Source of the DNA: Burkholderia lata
Lineage (GTDB): Bacteria > Pseudomonadota > Gammaproteobacteria > Burkholderiales > Burkholderiaceae
Direction of reading: 5' to 3'
DNA: 64,000 nucleotides
NCBI RefSeq assembly: GCF_902499335.1
Contig: NZ_CABVQK010000025.1
Span: forward strand, 1 to 64,000
A program made the position numbers and the translations under genes. Under the pieces are notes generated by a model that worked only from the letters and a program-made list of their open reading frames with translations, made no database searches and was not told where the DNA came from. Numbering within the stretch: the stretch's first letter is position 1; each line of letters opens with the position of its first letter. Shown piece after piece: positions 55,714 through 64,000 of the stretch.

Positions 55714-56445
55714 TCAGCGCCGTTTCTCAAGGCGCTTCAAATCAGGGAGCAGGCGGTCGAATTCTCGCCTTACCACGCCGTAGCATTCGCACACGCGCTT
55801 CTCAAGCCCGGAGCGATCCAATACCTCGATGTGCCCATAGTTGTACCGGATCAACCCGGCATCCTGAAGTTTCAGCGCAGCTTCCGTCACGCCCGACCGG
55901 CGGACACCGAGCATGTTGGCGATCAGTTCCTGCGTCATTTTCAGTTCGCTCGATGGCAGGCGATCGAGGCTGAGCAGGAGCCACCGACAGAGCTGCTGAT
56001 CGATCGAGTGATGTCGATTGCATACGGCTGTTTGCGCCATCTGTGTGATGAGCGCCTGGGTGTAGCGTAGCAACAGCCGCTGCATCGAACCGCCTCGACA
56101 GAACTCGTCTTTCAGGATGCGCGCATCGAGTCGGTAAGCGTGTCCCGCGCTTTGGACGATCGCGCGGCTCGGGGTTGTTTCGCCCCCCATGAATAGCGCG
56201 ATGCCGATCAACCCATCGTTGCCGACGATGGCAATTTCGGCTGAGGAACCGTCTTCCATCACGTACAACAGCGACACGATGGACGTCGTCGGAAAATAGA
56301 CGTGACTGAGCGCACCACCCGACTCGTACAGCACCTTTCCCAACGGCATGTCGATCAGCACGAGCTGCGGCGAAATATGCGCCAGATCTTCTACCGGTAA
56401 TGCTGCCAGCAGATGATTTTCGATCATGGATGGCTGACCCGACAT
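55714..56445 (-). CDS. Crp/Fnr-family transcriptional regulator
   Basis: 243 residues. A cyclic-nucleotide-binding-like beta domain (residues 20-120, DMPLGKVLYESGGALSHVYFPTTSIVSLLYVMEDG) joins a long helix and a C-terminal helix-turn-helix (MTQELIANMLGVRRSGVTEAALKLQDAGLIRY). No N-terminal cysteine cluster is present, so it is not an oxygen-sensing FNR. GGAGGAGTGACAT precedes the ATG. This is a commonly seen Burkholderia type with few known ligands. It lies alone in the island. Confidence 0.9.
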   Translation of the reverse strand: MSGQPSMIENHLLAALPVEDLAHISPQLVLIDMPLGKVLYESGGALSHVYFPTTSIVSLLYVMEDGSSAEIAIVGNDGLIGIALFMGGETTPSRAIVQSAGHAYRLDARILKDEFCRGGSMQRLLLRYTQALITQMAQTAVCNRHHSIDQQLCRWLLLSLDRLPSSELKMTQELIANMLGVRRSGVTEAALKLQDAGLIRYNYGHIEVLDRSGLEKRVCECYGVVRREFDRLLPDLKRLEKRR

Positions 56446-56812
56446 ATGTCACTCCTCCAGTGGCTGCAGCCTCTACCCAAGACGCCCCAACGACACGAAG
56501 CGTCATCGGCTTGAGACTCGAACTCGCGAAGCAGACCTTGCGCGAGATTCCTGGCGTCTTCGAGCGCGAGACCGTACTGCTCTCGATGTGATATCGTCCA
56601 GAATGACTTTCTGCGTGTATTCGATCATCCTAGCACTCCGGGTGAAATCGAACGGATGCGGTCGACTCCGGACAGGTCGACGGGAAGCTGGCAAGGACGA
56701 TCCGGCGACATCGGACCAATATGCCCCGTCGATTATTACTACACGCGATGTTCGGGCAGCGAGCGATCCTTTCGGATATTCCCCCGCCAGGATCGATGCC
56801 TGGGCTTTCGCG
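56446..56812. other. Intergenic stretch without a gene
   Basis: About 370 bp, the promoter side of the crp-type gene and the 3' side of the SagB-like gene. No frame with normal codon use and no strong terminator were seen. Confidence 0.4.
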
Positions 56813-58411
56813 TCAAGGCTGATTCTCGTACGGCGGAAATGCCGACAGGCGTGGATCGTCCACCGCGCCACCGACGGTGAAATGATACAGGGATTGCCAA
56901 GCATGATCCTTCGCGCCGAGCAATGCGTGCATTTCATCATCGAAAAAACAGCCGATCCCCGTCGCGCGTACTCCGGCGGCTTCTGCTTCGAGATAGAGCG
57001 CCTGGCCAAGCATGCCGCATTCCCAGAACAGATGGCGATAACGCCATGGTTGCTTCAACGTGATTTCGAATCTCGCGATCATCCCAAGCGCAAAGCAGGA
57101 ATCAGCACCGATATCCTGGTGGCAGCAAATCAACTTTGCCGCCGCGCGCAAATCGTAAGGCAGCAGAAAATAGAGCGGCAGATGGTCCGGCCCGATCTTT
57201 TGCCACAGCCATTCCGGACGCAGAGACCGCTTGAGATCCGGCAGTGCGCCCGGCGTTCTCACGAGCATATAGAGGCCCGGCTCCAGGCCGTCGACGCGGT
57301 GCACCAATAGCGCCGCATGCACTGCGGCCGGAGACATCAGCGCATTCCACGGCGGCGTGTCGGGATGTGTCAGCAGGCACGCCAGCATGCTGAAAAGAGC
57401 CGCGTCGCTGATGCGCGTCGTGCCATCGAAATTCACGGCGCTGCGACGCTGTCTGGCGATTCGGGCGAAGCTGAGATCGAGGGCTGGCGTCGCCGGCGCT
57501 GCACACTGCTCCGGGTTCGGCGAGGGTGATTCGCGAGTATGGGTCTTGTGTGTGGCGCGATGAATCGAATCGATGTCCAGCCACGTCACATGTCCCGAAC
57601 TCAGTTGATTGGCGCGTCCGTGCCACTGTGCCCTGTCCAGAGCGATCAGCATGCGCTCGAGATCGGGCCGCGTGTCAGGGTTGCCGATCCAGAGCAAAAG
57701 ATCCGGCGCCTCCGTTTCGGCATCCTTGAAATCTTCGCGGCGGTCCACTCCAAGCAAGCCGGCCACTGCATCATCCGCAGCCGACTCCATCAACCGCGTC
57801 TGCCAGCCGAGCGCCGCGGCTGCGTAACTCATCGCAGCGATGACATGACCGCAATCCTGCTGGCAGTAGCGCCAGGCGCGCATGCCGTATTTCCACGCCT
57901 CGCGCCAATGGATCGAGCTTATGCCGACCAGGACACCACTTTCCGAAAACGCCTCGGTCCATTGTGGCTCGTCCACCGCAGCGCGATGTTCAAGCGCATG
58001 ATCCCGGCTCAGGTAGTGGTAGACGCCTGCGGACAAGCCGGGCAGAGCCGGACATAGAAGATAGCCCTCGGTCGGATGCAGATTTCCACTCGAAGGGTTG
58101 CAGCGCAGTGCCCACCGCTGGGCGCCATAGGATTTCCACGCCGACAGGCCGAGTGAGAGTTCGAACAGGATTGCCAGATGGGACAGATCGAATCCCTGCG
58201 CGGGCGGCAAGGTGCCGCAGCGTAACGCGTTGTAGCGCGTGGCCAGGGTGTCCGCGGCTAACGGCAGAGCAACGCGCGGTGCGCCGTGAAATACCCGAAA
58301 CGGATCCGGCTGGGTTGTCCAGTCGAGCCCCCCAGGGCCAGGAGCGTAGAAGTTGAGACGGTGCTTGCTGCGTTCGTGATAATCAAGCAGCGCATGCTTT
58401 GACCGATCCAT
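56813..58411 (-). CDS. SagB-type (nitroreductase-like) dehydrogenase with two domains
   Basis: 532 residues from the ATG at 58411. Residues about 80-280 carry the SagB/ThcOx signature (ALRCNPSSGNLHPTEGYLL, YHYLSRDHALEHR, GWQTRLMESAADD), the FMN-binding nitroreductase-like fold that oxidises azolines in peptide-toxin synthesis. The second half repeats the fold (RRSAVNFDGTTRISDAALFSML, GMLGQALYLEAEAAGVRATGIGCFFDDEMHALLG). No YcaO cyclodehydratase or precursor peptide is nearby, so another oxidation role is likely. The upstream open frame lacks homology. Confidence 0.82.
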   Translation of the reverse strand: MDRSKHALLDYHERSKHRLNFYAPGPGGLDWTTQPDPFRVFHGAPRVALPLAADTLATRYNALRCGTLPPAQGFDLSHLAILFELSLGLSAWKSYGAQRWALRCNPSSGNLHPTEGYLLCPALPGLSAGVYHYLSRDHALEHRAAVDEPQWTEAFSESGVLVGISSIHWREAWKYGMRAWRYCQQDCGHVIAAMSYAAAALGWQTRLMESAADDAVAGLLGVDRREDFKDAETEAPDLLLWIGNPDTRPDLERMLIALDRAQWHGRANQLSSGHVTWLDIDSIHRATHKTHTRESPSPNPEQCAAPATPALDLSFARIARQRRSAVNFDGTTRISDAALFSMLACLLTHPDTPPWNALMSPAAVHAALLVHRVDGLEPGLYMLVRTPGALPDLKRSLRPEWLWQKIGPDHLPLYFLLPYDLRAAAKLICCHQDIGADSCFALGMIARFEITLKQPWRYRHLFWECGMLGQALYLEAEAAGVRATGIGCFFDDEMHALLGAKDHAWQSLYHFTVGGAVDDPRLSAFPPYENQP

Positions 58412-58502
58412 GCCCCCTCTCACCCCGGAATACCCGCACACGCGGCTAGTGCAGGTCAGAATGAAGGCGCACGTGGAGTGCGGGCGCAAACGAGGGCCAC
58501 TC

Positions 58503-58769
58503 TCACGAGATCGTGTACCAGTTCTGGGAACCACCCTTGTAAAGGTCTCTGGCAAGTCCCAGAATCCGGTCGCGATTACGGTCGAAGGCCGCAAGCAAGG
58601 CGAGCTCGCCAGAACCCATGTGGGAGTTCAGTTTCGCCAGCATCGCATCGTCGACCAGAAAGGTAATCTCGCGAGAATTGTCGTAGCCCCAAAAGCATAC
58701 ACAGTGCCTGGAAGCGTCGTAGGTGCGACTGGGATTGGGAAAGTTGAGTGTCACGGCGCTATTCCCCAT
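58503..58769 (-). CDS. DUF1488-family protein
   Basis: 88 residues. TLNFPNPSRTYDASRHCVCFWGYDNSREITFLVDDAML is the DUF1488 pattern, a small family of unknown function common in Burkholderia. The ATG follows AGGAGGG and directly abuts the stop of the upstream NASKWRY gene, so the two are co-translated. Confidence 0.8.
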   Translation of the reverse strand: MGNSAVTLNFPNPSRTYDASRHCVCFWGYDNSREITFLVDDAMLAKLNSHMGSGELALLAAFDRNRDRILGLARDLYKGGSQNWYTIS

Positions 58770-58955
58770 CTAACCCTCCTGACAGATATAACGCCACTTG
58801 CTCGCGTTGACATTGATGCGAGCGTCATTTTCGCGCCGCTTCTCGGCACGCTCGCTGTCCGCGCGCTTCAGTGCTGACGCGCGCGCCTTTTTCACGTCAA
58901 CGTAATCGCTGTGCCTGGCGGGCGTGGCTGGCTTCAGTTCGGTTTGCTTAGGCAT
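58770..58955 (-). CDS. Small charged protein, NASKWRY family (copy 2)
   Basis: 61 residues from the ATG at 58955. Lys/Arg/Glu-rich helix (VKKARASALKRADSERAEKR) ending RINVNASKWRYICQE. Shares its C-terminus with the protein at 53458. Its stop touches the start of the DUF1488 gene, the only clear two-gene operon in this part of the island. Confidence 0.62.
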   Translation of the reverse strand: MPKQTELKPATPARHSDYVDVKKARASALKRADSERAEKRRENDARINVNASKWRYICQEG

Positions 58956-59496
58956 GCCGGTTCCCAAAAAGAGAATTTCAAATTTCAGGACCGTCGCGGT
59001 GACTGAATTTCGTCGTCGCCCGCCCTATACGAGGACCGGACGACGACCCGCGGGCTTGCCGCCGACGGCATCTCTCGCGCACGGAACTGCCGGATCGAAC
59101 CTCAGAGGGAGGCTCGGTTGACACGCGAAGTTCGCAGCTTCGACGTTCGCGCGCAGGATCGTCGTGGTGAGCTTTCTGCTTGGCTGTGCGGACAGGGGGA
59201 AGCGTAAGGAGTCGGAGCAAAACCATCGGTCACGCACATCGAACCTCACGAGAATGCGCCCTATACCACGGCCACGCAAGCGCTATCTCGCGTCAAGGCC
59301 ATGATCGCCACGATCCCCCCCAAGCAACACTACCGTCATCAACTTGCGCGTGACGGCCGCCAGCTAGCGCTTTTTCTCAGTTCCATCCCACGAACAGGCG
59401 ACGCGCAGTACGCGCGGCGGCCTGTTCAGCGGGGCGGGCTGTTGATTTCCACCGAGTCTCAACCCACCGGGGATGCGGTCGTTTTCTTGGACTGAT
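58956..59496. other. Island stretch without a convincing gene
   Basis: Short frames occur on both strands, but none has a ribosome site or recognisable protein features. It separates the NASKWRY/DUF1488 pair from the IS3-type remnant. Confidence 0.4.
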
Positions 59497-59590
59497 TTAG
59501 GTCGTTAACCCGAAGCTTTCACGGTACTCGATGGGGTTGAGATAGCCAAGAGATCGAGTCAACAGCTGACGATTTCTTCTCGTTAGCATG
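59497..59590 (-). mobile_element. IS3-family transposase C-terminal remnant
   Basis: The minus strand ends a frame with RSLGYLNPIEYRESFG and a TAA at 59499-59497, matching the C-terminus of IS3-group transposases (usually ALGYLSPxEYE). Upstream codons lose the match after about 30 residues, so only the tail of the element remains. No terminal inverted repeat was identified. Confidence 0.7.
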
Positions 59591-60021
59591 CTGCTGTTGC
59601 CCGATTGCTCGCCCCATAAGAGGACGGTTACTATCAGACCCGCTCCCGAAGGTACTGGATGCACTTTAGTCGTAGACCCAACCGATTCGTGAGCGCACCT
59701 CGCGAGTGGGTTGCCGCATCATCTGCCACACTGGGACGTTGTTCGGAGGGCGCGGTGCTATCTACGCCGTGGACAGACTTCGCTATTTGAAGAGCAGCGT
59801 GACCTATCCAGACACGATCGCGCCACTCGCATTTCGCTCGATGGACAACTAGCCATGCCTGAAGTGATTCAACGAGCTGAGGGGGTGACAGCCACTGACG
59901 AGTTTTCCTTTGGGTGACGAGTTGCAGCCCAACAAGAAAACAGAGCAAATCAACATACCTGGTCGCGACGCGCATGGTTGGTCTTCTGGCTTTCAATGTT
60001 TGTGAACGCGTCGGTGTGTAC
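59591..60021. other. Island stretch without a convincing gene
   Basis: About 430 bp of decayed-looking sequence upstream of the IS3 remnant. No gene or strong regulatory site recognised. Confidence 0.35.
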
Positions 60022-60228
60022 TCATCCTTGGATACTGAGCGCCTTCTCTAATGCAGCAATCAATTTGAATGCGTCATCCCGGCCGATCAGAAAACCCCGG
60101 CTGGTATACTCGCACCCGAATGCATAGAAGCTCGGCAACAGAGTCACCATGTCTTTCTGCTGATTGAAATCAACTTCGCATTTGGTCAGCGGGAAAAACG
60201 GAGGCACCTCGGTCGGCATGTTGTACAC
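60022..60228 (-). CDS. Small conserved hypothetical protein
   Basis: 68 residues starting GTG at 60228, six bases after GGAG. Beta-type front (CEVDFNQQKDMVTLLPSF) and a C-terminal helix (RDDAFKLIAALEKALS) with CEYTSRGFLIG between. Begins nine bases after the S21 gene stop, so the two are very probably one transcript. Function unknown; the coupling suggests a link to translation. Confidence 0.68.
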   Translation of the reverse strand: MYNMPTEVPPFFPLTKCEVDFNQQKDMVTLLPSFYAFGCEYTSRGFLIGRDDAFKLIAALEKALSIQG

Positions 60229-60237
60229 GACGCTCTC

Positions 60238-60450
60238 CTAGTACATTTTTCGGGGTGGCAACATGCGCTTCGCACGTAAGCGCTGTCTAGCAACGGCGCT
60301 GGCTTTTTTCCGCTTGCGTACCGTCGTGGGCTTTTCATAGCCAGTTCGACTGCGCAACTCGCGAATCAGCCCTGTTTTCTCGATGCCACGTCGAAATCGC
60401 CGCAGCGCGACATCGATCGGTTCGTTGAGCTTTAGAGTAATTGTCGTCAT
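60238..60450 (-). CDS. rpsU: Ribosomal protein bS21, accessory copy
   Basis: 70 residues, the normal S21 length. NEPIDVALRRFRRGIEKTGLIRELRSRTGYEKPT matches bS21 well; the C-terminal basic part (RKRKKASAVARQRLRAKRM) is more divergent than in housekeeping copies. bS21 sits near the anti-Shine-Dalgarno end of 16S rRNA and influences initiation. An extra S21 in the same island as extra IF-1 and a cold-shock protein is notable. AGGATCTAC precedes the ATG. Confidence 0.9.
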   Translation of the reverse strand: MTTITLKLNEPIDVALRRFRRGIEKTGLIRELRSRTGYEKPTTVRKRKKASAVARQRLRAKRMLPPRKMY

Positions 60451-60483
60451 GTAGATCCTGTTTCGAAAGGTTAAAACGAACAG

Positions 60484-60693
60484 CTAGCCGAGCTGTGTCA
60501 TGACGGCGCTTGCTATCTCGTCGGATTCGAATTCCGAATATCCGGCTCCGATCGATAGTGCACGTATAGCCATGAACATTTGCAACTCATGTGGATGGCA
60601 CATCGCTGAATCGGCGATTCTGGCGGGCACGACGGTTTCGATCCTGGCGACCTCATTTCGTCTGATCAAGCTGAGCAGTTCGTCGATGATCAT
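60484..60693 (-). CDS. Small conserved protein, acidic helical family (copy 2)
   Basis: 69 residues from the ATG at 60693; GGAGGGCGAA precedes it. Paralogue of the protein at 49506, sharing ELLxxIRRxE and MFMAIRALSIGAGYSEFESDEIASAV. It lies 33 bp upstream of the S21 copy, same strand. Function unknown. Confidence 0.68.
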   Translation of the reverse strand: MIIDELLSLIRRNEVARIETVVPARIADSAMCHPHELQMFMAIRALSIGAGYSEFESDEIASAVMTQLG

Positions 60694-60740
60694 TTCGCCC
60701 TCCAAATGACCGGGGAATTGTGTTGTGCTGACGAGTCGCC

Positions 60741-61025
60741 TCAGCGCGCGCTGGAAAAGAACCCCTGTTTGCCGCGATTGTCGTCGATGATGTTCTCGGC
60801 ATAGAGCACCGAGGCACGACGTGCGTCGCCGGCGCTGTCAAATGGCGATGTGTCGCGCAATCTGAAAGTCTGGCTCTGTGTCAGCGTATCGGTGGTCCCG
60901 CGAAGGCAAATCTTGACCGCCGCGTCGAACCCGGCGTCGTAGTTATGCGGGCAGCCATTGGGCGCCGGCACGTGAGGGTAAATCAGTGGATAAATCTCGA
61001 ATCCACGGTAGACGTGCATGCTCAT
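60741..61025 (-). CDS. Small conserved protein, YRGFEIYPL family (copy 2)
   Basis: 94 residues, same length as the copy at 47413 and sharing its N-terminal YRGFEIYPLIYPH, GFDAAVKICLRGT and GDARRASVLYAENIIDDNRG. CAGGAGTCTGTC precedes the ATG. It lies 333 bp downstream of a decayed IF-1 gene, as copy 1 lies downstream of the intact IF-1, showing that the pair was duplicated together. Confidence 0.75.
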   Translation of the reverse strand: MSMHVYRGFEIYPLIYPHVPAPNGCPHNYDAGFDAAVKICLRGTTDTLTQSQTFRLRDTSPFDSAGDARRASVLYAENIIDDNRGKQGFFSSAR

Positions 61026-61358
61026 GACAGACTCCTGGCGTTCGGCCACGACGAGTCGCATGGGCGAACACATCCAGCCGGTATCCACGTTGCGGAGCGG
61101 GCTGGTTGGTGAAGGGGGCTACGTTGCAGCGCGAAGGAAGGGCGATGCAGCAAGAGGGCGGATGGAGGGGCGGAAGGTCAGAGGACTGATGATCCTCCTG
61201 ATGGACCCATCATACGCGCATCGTTTGATGCACGTCCAAATTATTTCGGGTTTTGCGCAAGAACGCATCGGCATACGGGCGGCAAGCGCGCGGTATCGGC
61301 ATGCGAGCGTCAGGAGGTGACGTTGTCACGTGTCCATTCGATGACGACCATGATCAAG

Positions 61359-61532
61359 CTAGCGTCGAACGAATCGCTTTCCAGTCGAAGCGGTCGGCTC
61401 CCGGTCGTCTCTGTGCCGGAAATTGATGCGGCCTTTGGTCAGATCGTAGACGGACAACACCAGCCTTACGTGATCCCCCGCGAGGATTCTGATACGGTGC
61501 CTGCGCATGCGTCCCGATGCGTATGCTGCGAA
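61359..61532 (-). pseudogene. infA: IF-1 gene remnant (C-terminal two thirds)
   Basis: The frame encodes AYASGRMRRHRIRILAGDHV, LSVYDLTKGRINFRHRDDR and a short extra tail, matching the intact copy at 47792, but the first 30-35 residues of the OB-fold (ELDGVVDEVLPDSRF) are missing and replaced by unrelated sequence. The tail beyond the family end is also altered. The product could not fold as IF-1. Confidence 0.8.
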
Positions 61533-61595
61533 CCGCAATGGCGGGCACTGATGATCGTCAATTCGTGGACATGACAAGTTGGCGCCGGCGCAACA

Positions 61596-61913
61596 CTATC
61601 GTTGTGGATGCTTCATTTCTTCGGCTTCCATCGCGGCAAGTCGTTCTTCGCTTGCGGAAACGGATTCCATGGCTTCGTCGATCGAAGCTAATGCATACTC
61701 GCAAGCCAGTTTGGTTTCTTCAACCGTAGGCTCTGGCTCCTCATCGTCGCTGGGTGGAGGGGAAAGCATATCTCCGAGCATCATCGCCAGTTCGGGGGTG
61801 TCCCATTGTTCCCCCCTTTGTTCCTTCTTCTTTATATAGTGGCGGATTTCTGCGTCTTGCTCTGGCGAGAGTGGAAGGTGTCGAAACGTGTTGCTTGGTG
61901 TGGCGTCAATCAT
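61596..61913 (-). CDS. Small acidic conserved protein (copy 2 of 2)
   Basis: 105 residues, identical in length to the copy at 50748. LPLSPEQDAEIRHYIKKKEQRG, WDTPELAMMLGDML and an acidic tail (EEPEPTVEETK, SIDEAMESVSASEERLAAME) occur in the same order. GGAGCAACATC precedes the ATG. It lies just upstream of the IF-1 remnant. Function unknown. Confidence 0.72.
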   Translation of the reverse strand: MIDATPSNTFRHLPLSPEQDAEIRHYIKKKEQRGEQWDTPELAMMLGDMLSPPPSDDEEPEPTVEETKLACEYALASIDEAMESVSASEERLAAMEAEEMKHPQR

Positions 61914-62010
61914 GATGTTGCTCCAAAGGTTTGATTCGACTCGCTCGAACTGCCTCCGGGATTGAGAGAGCCAAGGAAAATGTTGAGGATGAGAGAACAG
62001 GTTCCTATTT

Positions 62011-62241
62011 TCAGCTGTGCGAATCGTGCATTCGTTCGAGGCGCCCCAAAAGCTCATCCACTTGGAGTTCGATGACCTTGTTTCGCTGCGATTGCGTGCG
62101 GAGTTTGTTGAGCTTGACTTTCCAATACGCTGGATCGCTTACGGGCGATCTCTTGATGAAGGCATGTTGTGCTTGCTCAAGTAGTCCGATCGCTCGCCTG
62201 ATATGGACCAATTCGCGTTCCACTTCGCAGTACCAGCTCAT
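62011..62241 (-). CDS. Small helical hypothetical protein
   Basis: 76 residues from the ATG at 62241 (GGCGGAAAAT before it); the frame is open to a GTG at 62352. Helical throughout (VERELVHIRRAIGLLEQAQHAF, ELQVDELLGRLERMHDSHS), with a probable coiled-coil C-terminus. Codon use is low in GC. Function unknown. Confidence 0.5.
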   Translation of the reverse strand: MSWYCEVERELVHIRRAIGLLEQAQHAFIKRSPVSDPAYWKVKLNKLRTQSQRNKVIELQVDELLGRLERMHDSHS

Positions 62242-63012
62242 ATTTTCCGCCTGTTGGTTATGATTTGTATCTTGGCTTGTTGCCTTTCGAGAACACTCGA
62301 GTTCACTCAAAGGCAGCGTCGGAGCCGATGCCGAGCTGTGCGGCTGCTGCACGACGGGTACGGTGAGGGGGGAATGTGGTGCGCAAGTAGGGGCGCGACA
62401 CAGACTGCAGCGGAGGGCGAGCGATCAATCGGCAAACGTGGCTCGGATGAGGCCATCATACGCGCATCTCCGGTCGAGCAACTCTCTTATTTCGGCAGCG
62501 ACGAAGAACACTTATTGTTGAATGATTGGTGTGACGTTGGCGGGTCCGTCGGCACGTCGATGGCTGGTGGCACATACGGCCGGGAAAAGTTGCTTTGCGC
62601 GTCCGAGCTCATCAATGCTTCCGAGGCTAAGGCGTTGGCAGGTTAGCCAGTGCTTGTTGATGTTGATGGCCGTTGAACTTTCCCGCTTGCCATCGGACAT
62701 TGGCGCGGTTGTCATCGCACCCTAGTTACGTTTGTAGCTGGCCCGTATTTCCCGCGCCATTTCGCTCGCTACACTAGCTTTAGGGATGCGCCACGACGAG
62801 TACGAATCGAACCATGGCCGACGATGACGTCGAAGCGACGTTTGGCGCATGGTGTGCGAGCAAGTGGCAGTCGACTCACCGGGCTATCCACGGCGATATT
62901 ATCCCGGTGTCGGGCAGTCTCGTTGCGGCGTAGAGCGACATGTTGATAGGGTGGAAGGCCGCATTCAAGTTGCTCCGCGGGAAGTCCGAATCGAGCTAGT
63001 GAATGCCGAACG
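62242..63012. other. Island stretch without a convincing gene
   Basis: About 770 bp of lower-GC sequence. Frames at 62203-62646 and nearby lack a good ribosome site and family signals. No gene called. Confidence 0.35.
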
Positions 63013-63150
63013 CTGACGGACCTTGATGCGTGGCTCGACCAGTACAACAATGAACGAGAGCATCAGGGGCGCTGGTGTTACGGCAAGACGCCGATGCGCA
63101 CTTTCCTCGATTCGCTCGATCTCGCCAAGGAGAAACTCATCCCCCATTGA
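63013..63150 (+). mobile_element. IS481-family transposase C-terminal remnant
   Basis: The frame reads DAWLDQYNNEREHQGRWCYG and KTPMRTFLDSLDLAKEK, the C-terminal end of IS481-type DDE transposases (LDxWLxxYNxxRxHQGxxCxGxTPM). The catalytic core upstream is missing. It borders the HEPN/Toprim gene. Confidence 0.75.
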
Positions 63151-63336
63151 TGACTCGTTCTTTGTCGGCCCGACTACCTGTCAGATCAAGTCCCGGCTAA
63201 TACAATTTCAGTGACCGTCTTCGTTCGGTAGCAACCCAGCCAGGAACAAAGCGGTTAGATTGATCACTAAGAAACCCCACACCGCGTACGGGTGGGAAAA
63301 ATGTAGGGATGATGTCGGTGAAATTTAAATTGTCAA

Positions 63337-64000
63337 ATGAGTACACCCATCACGCTGACCGTGGGCAACATCGAGCTCACATACAACACGAGATACATCG
63401 GCATGGATCACGGCATGCTGTTTCAGGAGCGAGACCGTCAGCGTCGCCGACATCCTAGTGTCAACTACGACTACTACGCGCAACATCCCGAAGAAGATGT
63501 CACCCAAAGTGAGATGTGCTTTTGCCGCACTCTCGACTCGATGGTTTCGCGGCTTGAGTTGCTGGGGTACACGTTGAGAACGGTCAAGGCCGACTACGAA
63601 ATACAATCTGCACTCGATCGCGACAGGTACGCTGGCGCCGAAGGCGATGGTGCGCCTGTTCGGCGCGACCGTTTGACGTTCGAGCAGTTCGCCAGCTTCA
63701 TCCGCGCACATGCCGTGCGTGACCTCGAGGACGAGTACAACGACAGCTACGACGCTGAATACGCACAGGGTCGAGGCCGGTTCGCCAGCGAACCCTCTGT
63801 TACTTTGCTACCCGAGGGTGATCCAGAAAGAGACAGGAGTGGGTATTCAGAGCGCAGTCACTTTGGCTCCCTAATCGGTTTCCTGCACCCCTATTCGGTC
63901 CTCCGAATCCTTGCTGAAAATCCGGCCAATCTGGATCTTGAAGTCGTTTGGGACTACGGGAACTTTGTCGATGCTGGGTGGGCGAAAAACGAAGATTTTG
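63337..64000 (+). CDS. HEPN/Toprim-associated-domain protein, partial (runs off window)
   Basis: An open frame of at least 221 codons starts ATG at 63337 and continues past the right edge. The N-terminus (TLTVGNIELTYNTRYIGMDHG, MLFQERDRQRRR, VNYDYYAQHPEED, RLELLGYTLRTVKADYE) looks like the HEPN/Toprim-associated N-terminal domain found in bacterial proteins thought to act in defence. No ribosome site is strong. It sits next to an IS481 remnant at the island edge. The C-terminal effector domain is not visible, so its activity cannot be stated. Confidence 0.65.
   Translation, partial: MSTPITLTVGNIELTYNTRYIGMDHGMLFQERDRQRRRHPSVNYDYYAQHPEEDVTQSEMCFCRTLDSMVSRLELLGYTLRTVKADYEIQSALDRDRYAGAEGDGAPVRRDRLTFEQFASFIRAHAVRDLEDEYNDSYDAEYAQGRGRFASEPSVTLLPEGDPERDRSGYSERSHFGSLIGFLHPYSVLRILAENPANLDLEVVWDYGNFVDAGWAKNEDF

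Noticed and set aside
62203..62646. Plus-strand 147-codon frame
   Set aside because: Antisense to a better-supported small gene at 62011-62241 and without a ribosome site.

Overview
The window looks like part of a secondary replicon of a Burkholderia (cepacia-complex type) bacterium. This rests on the very high GC with strongly GC-biased third codon positions, LysR-, AraC- and MalT-type regulators, sugar-acid and polyol catabolic operons, a trimeric porin, and a tail of small accessory genes carrying extra copies of translation factors. The species assignment is inference; no search was run.

Positions 1-44300 are a catabolic and regulatory region. A 9-bp tandem repeat lies at the left edge. 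A LysR gene diverges from a six-gene operon (1301-7891) for a sugar acid or lactone: PdxA-like dehydrogenase, rhamnonate-dehydratase-like enolase-superfamily enzyme, DapA-class lyase, MFS carrier, beta-propeller protein and COG3618-type lactonase. Next is a minus-strand set (7998-12145) of a gamma-resorcylate-decarboxylase-like enzyme, an aldehyde dehydrogenase and an exported GMC oxidoreductase, with its own LysR gene. A complete polyol operon follows (13488-21203): ABC importer, xylitol-dehydrogenase-type enzyme, AraC activator and xylulokinase. Then come a MerR-P-loop fusion, an alpha/beta hydrolase with a Cys nucleophile, a MASE1-PAS sensor, a PpiC isomerase, a large secreted propeller protein, a dicarboxylate symporter and a three-gene glycan operon. 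An MFS gene follows, preceded by what reads as a complete threonine-codon attenuator (35672-35838). Two hydrolases, a sugar-isomerase-like gene, a TetR regulator, a porin and a MalT-type LuxR regulator close the region.

From about 44400 to the end the window is an accessory island. Coding is sparse, third positions are less GC-biased, genes are mostly under 110 codons, and mobile-element debris is present: 21-bp repeats like transposon ends, and IS3 and IS481 transposase tails. The island carries extra copies of a cold-shock protein, IF-1 and ribosomal protein S21, interleaved with at least four families of small unknown proteins present in two or three copies. One IF-1 copy is intact with a TTG start; the other is decayed. 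Both sit upstream of the same unknown gene, which points to a duplicated module. Two antitoxin-type genes (a DUF2384 type and HicB) have no visible partner, a desaturase gene has lost its front, and a structured candidate small RNA ends in a perfect terminator. The right edge holds the start of a HEPN/Toprim-associated protein, a type often found in defence islands.

The two most interesting signals are the putative leaderless leader peptide with eight consecutive Thr codons and its terminator ahead of an MFS transporter, and the island of duplicated auxiliary translation factors with unknown companions.
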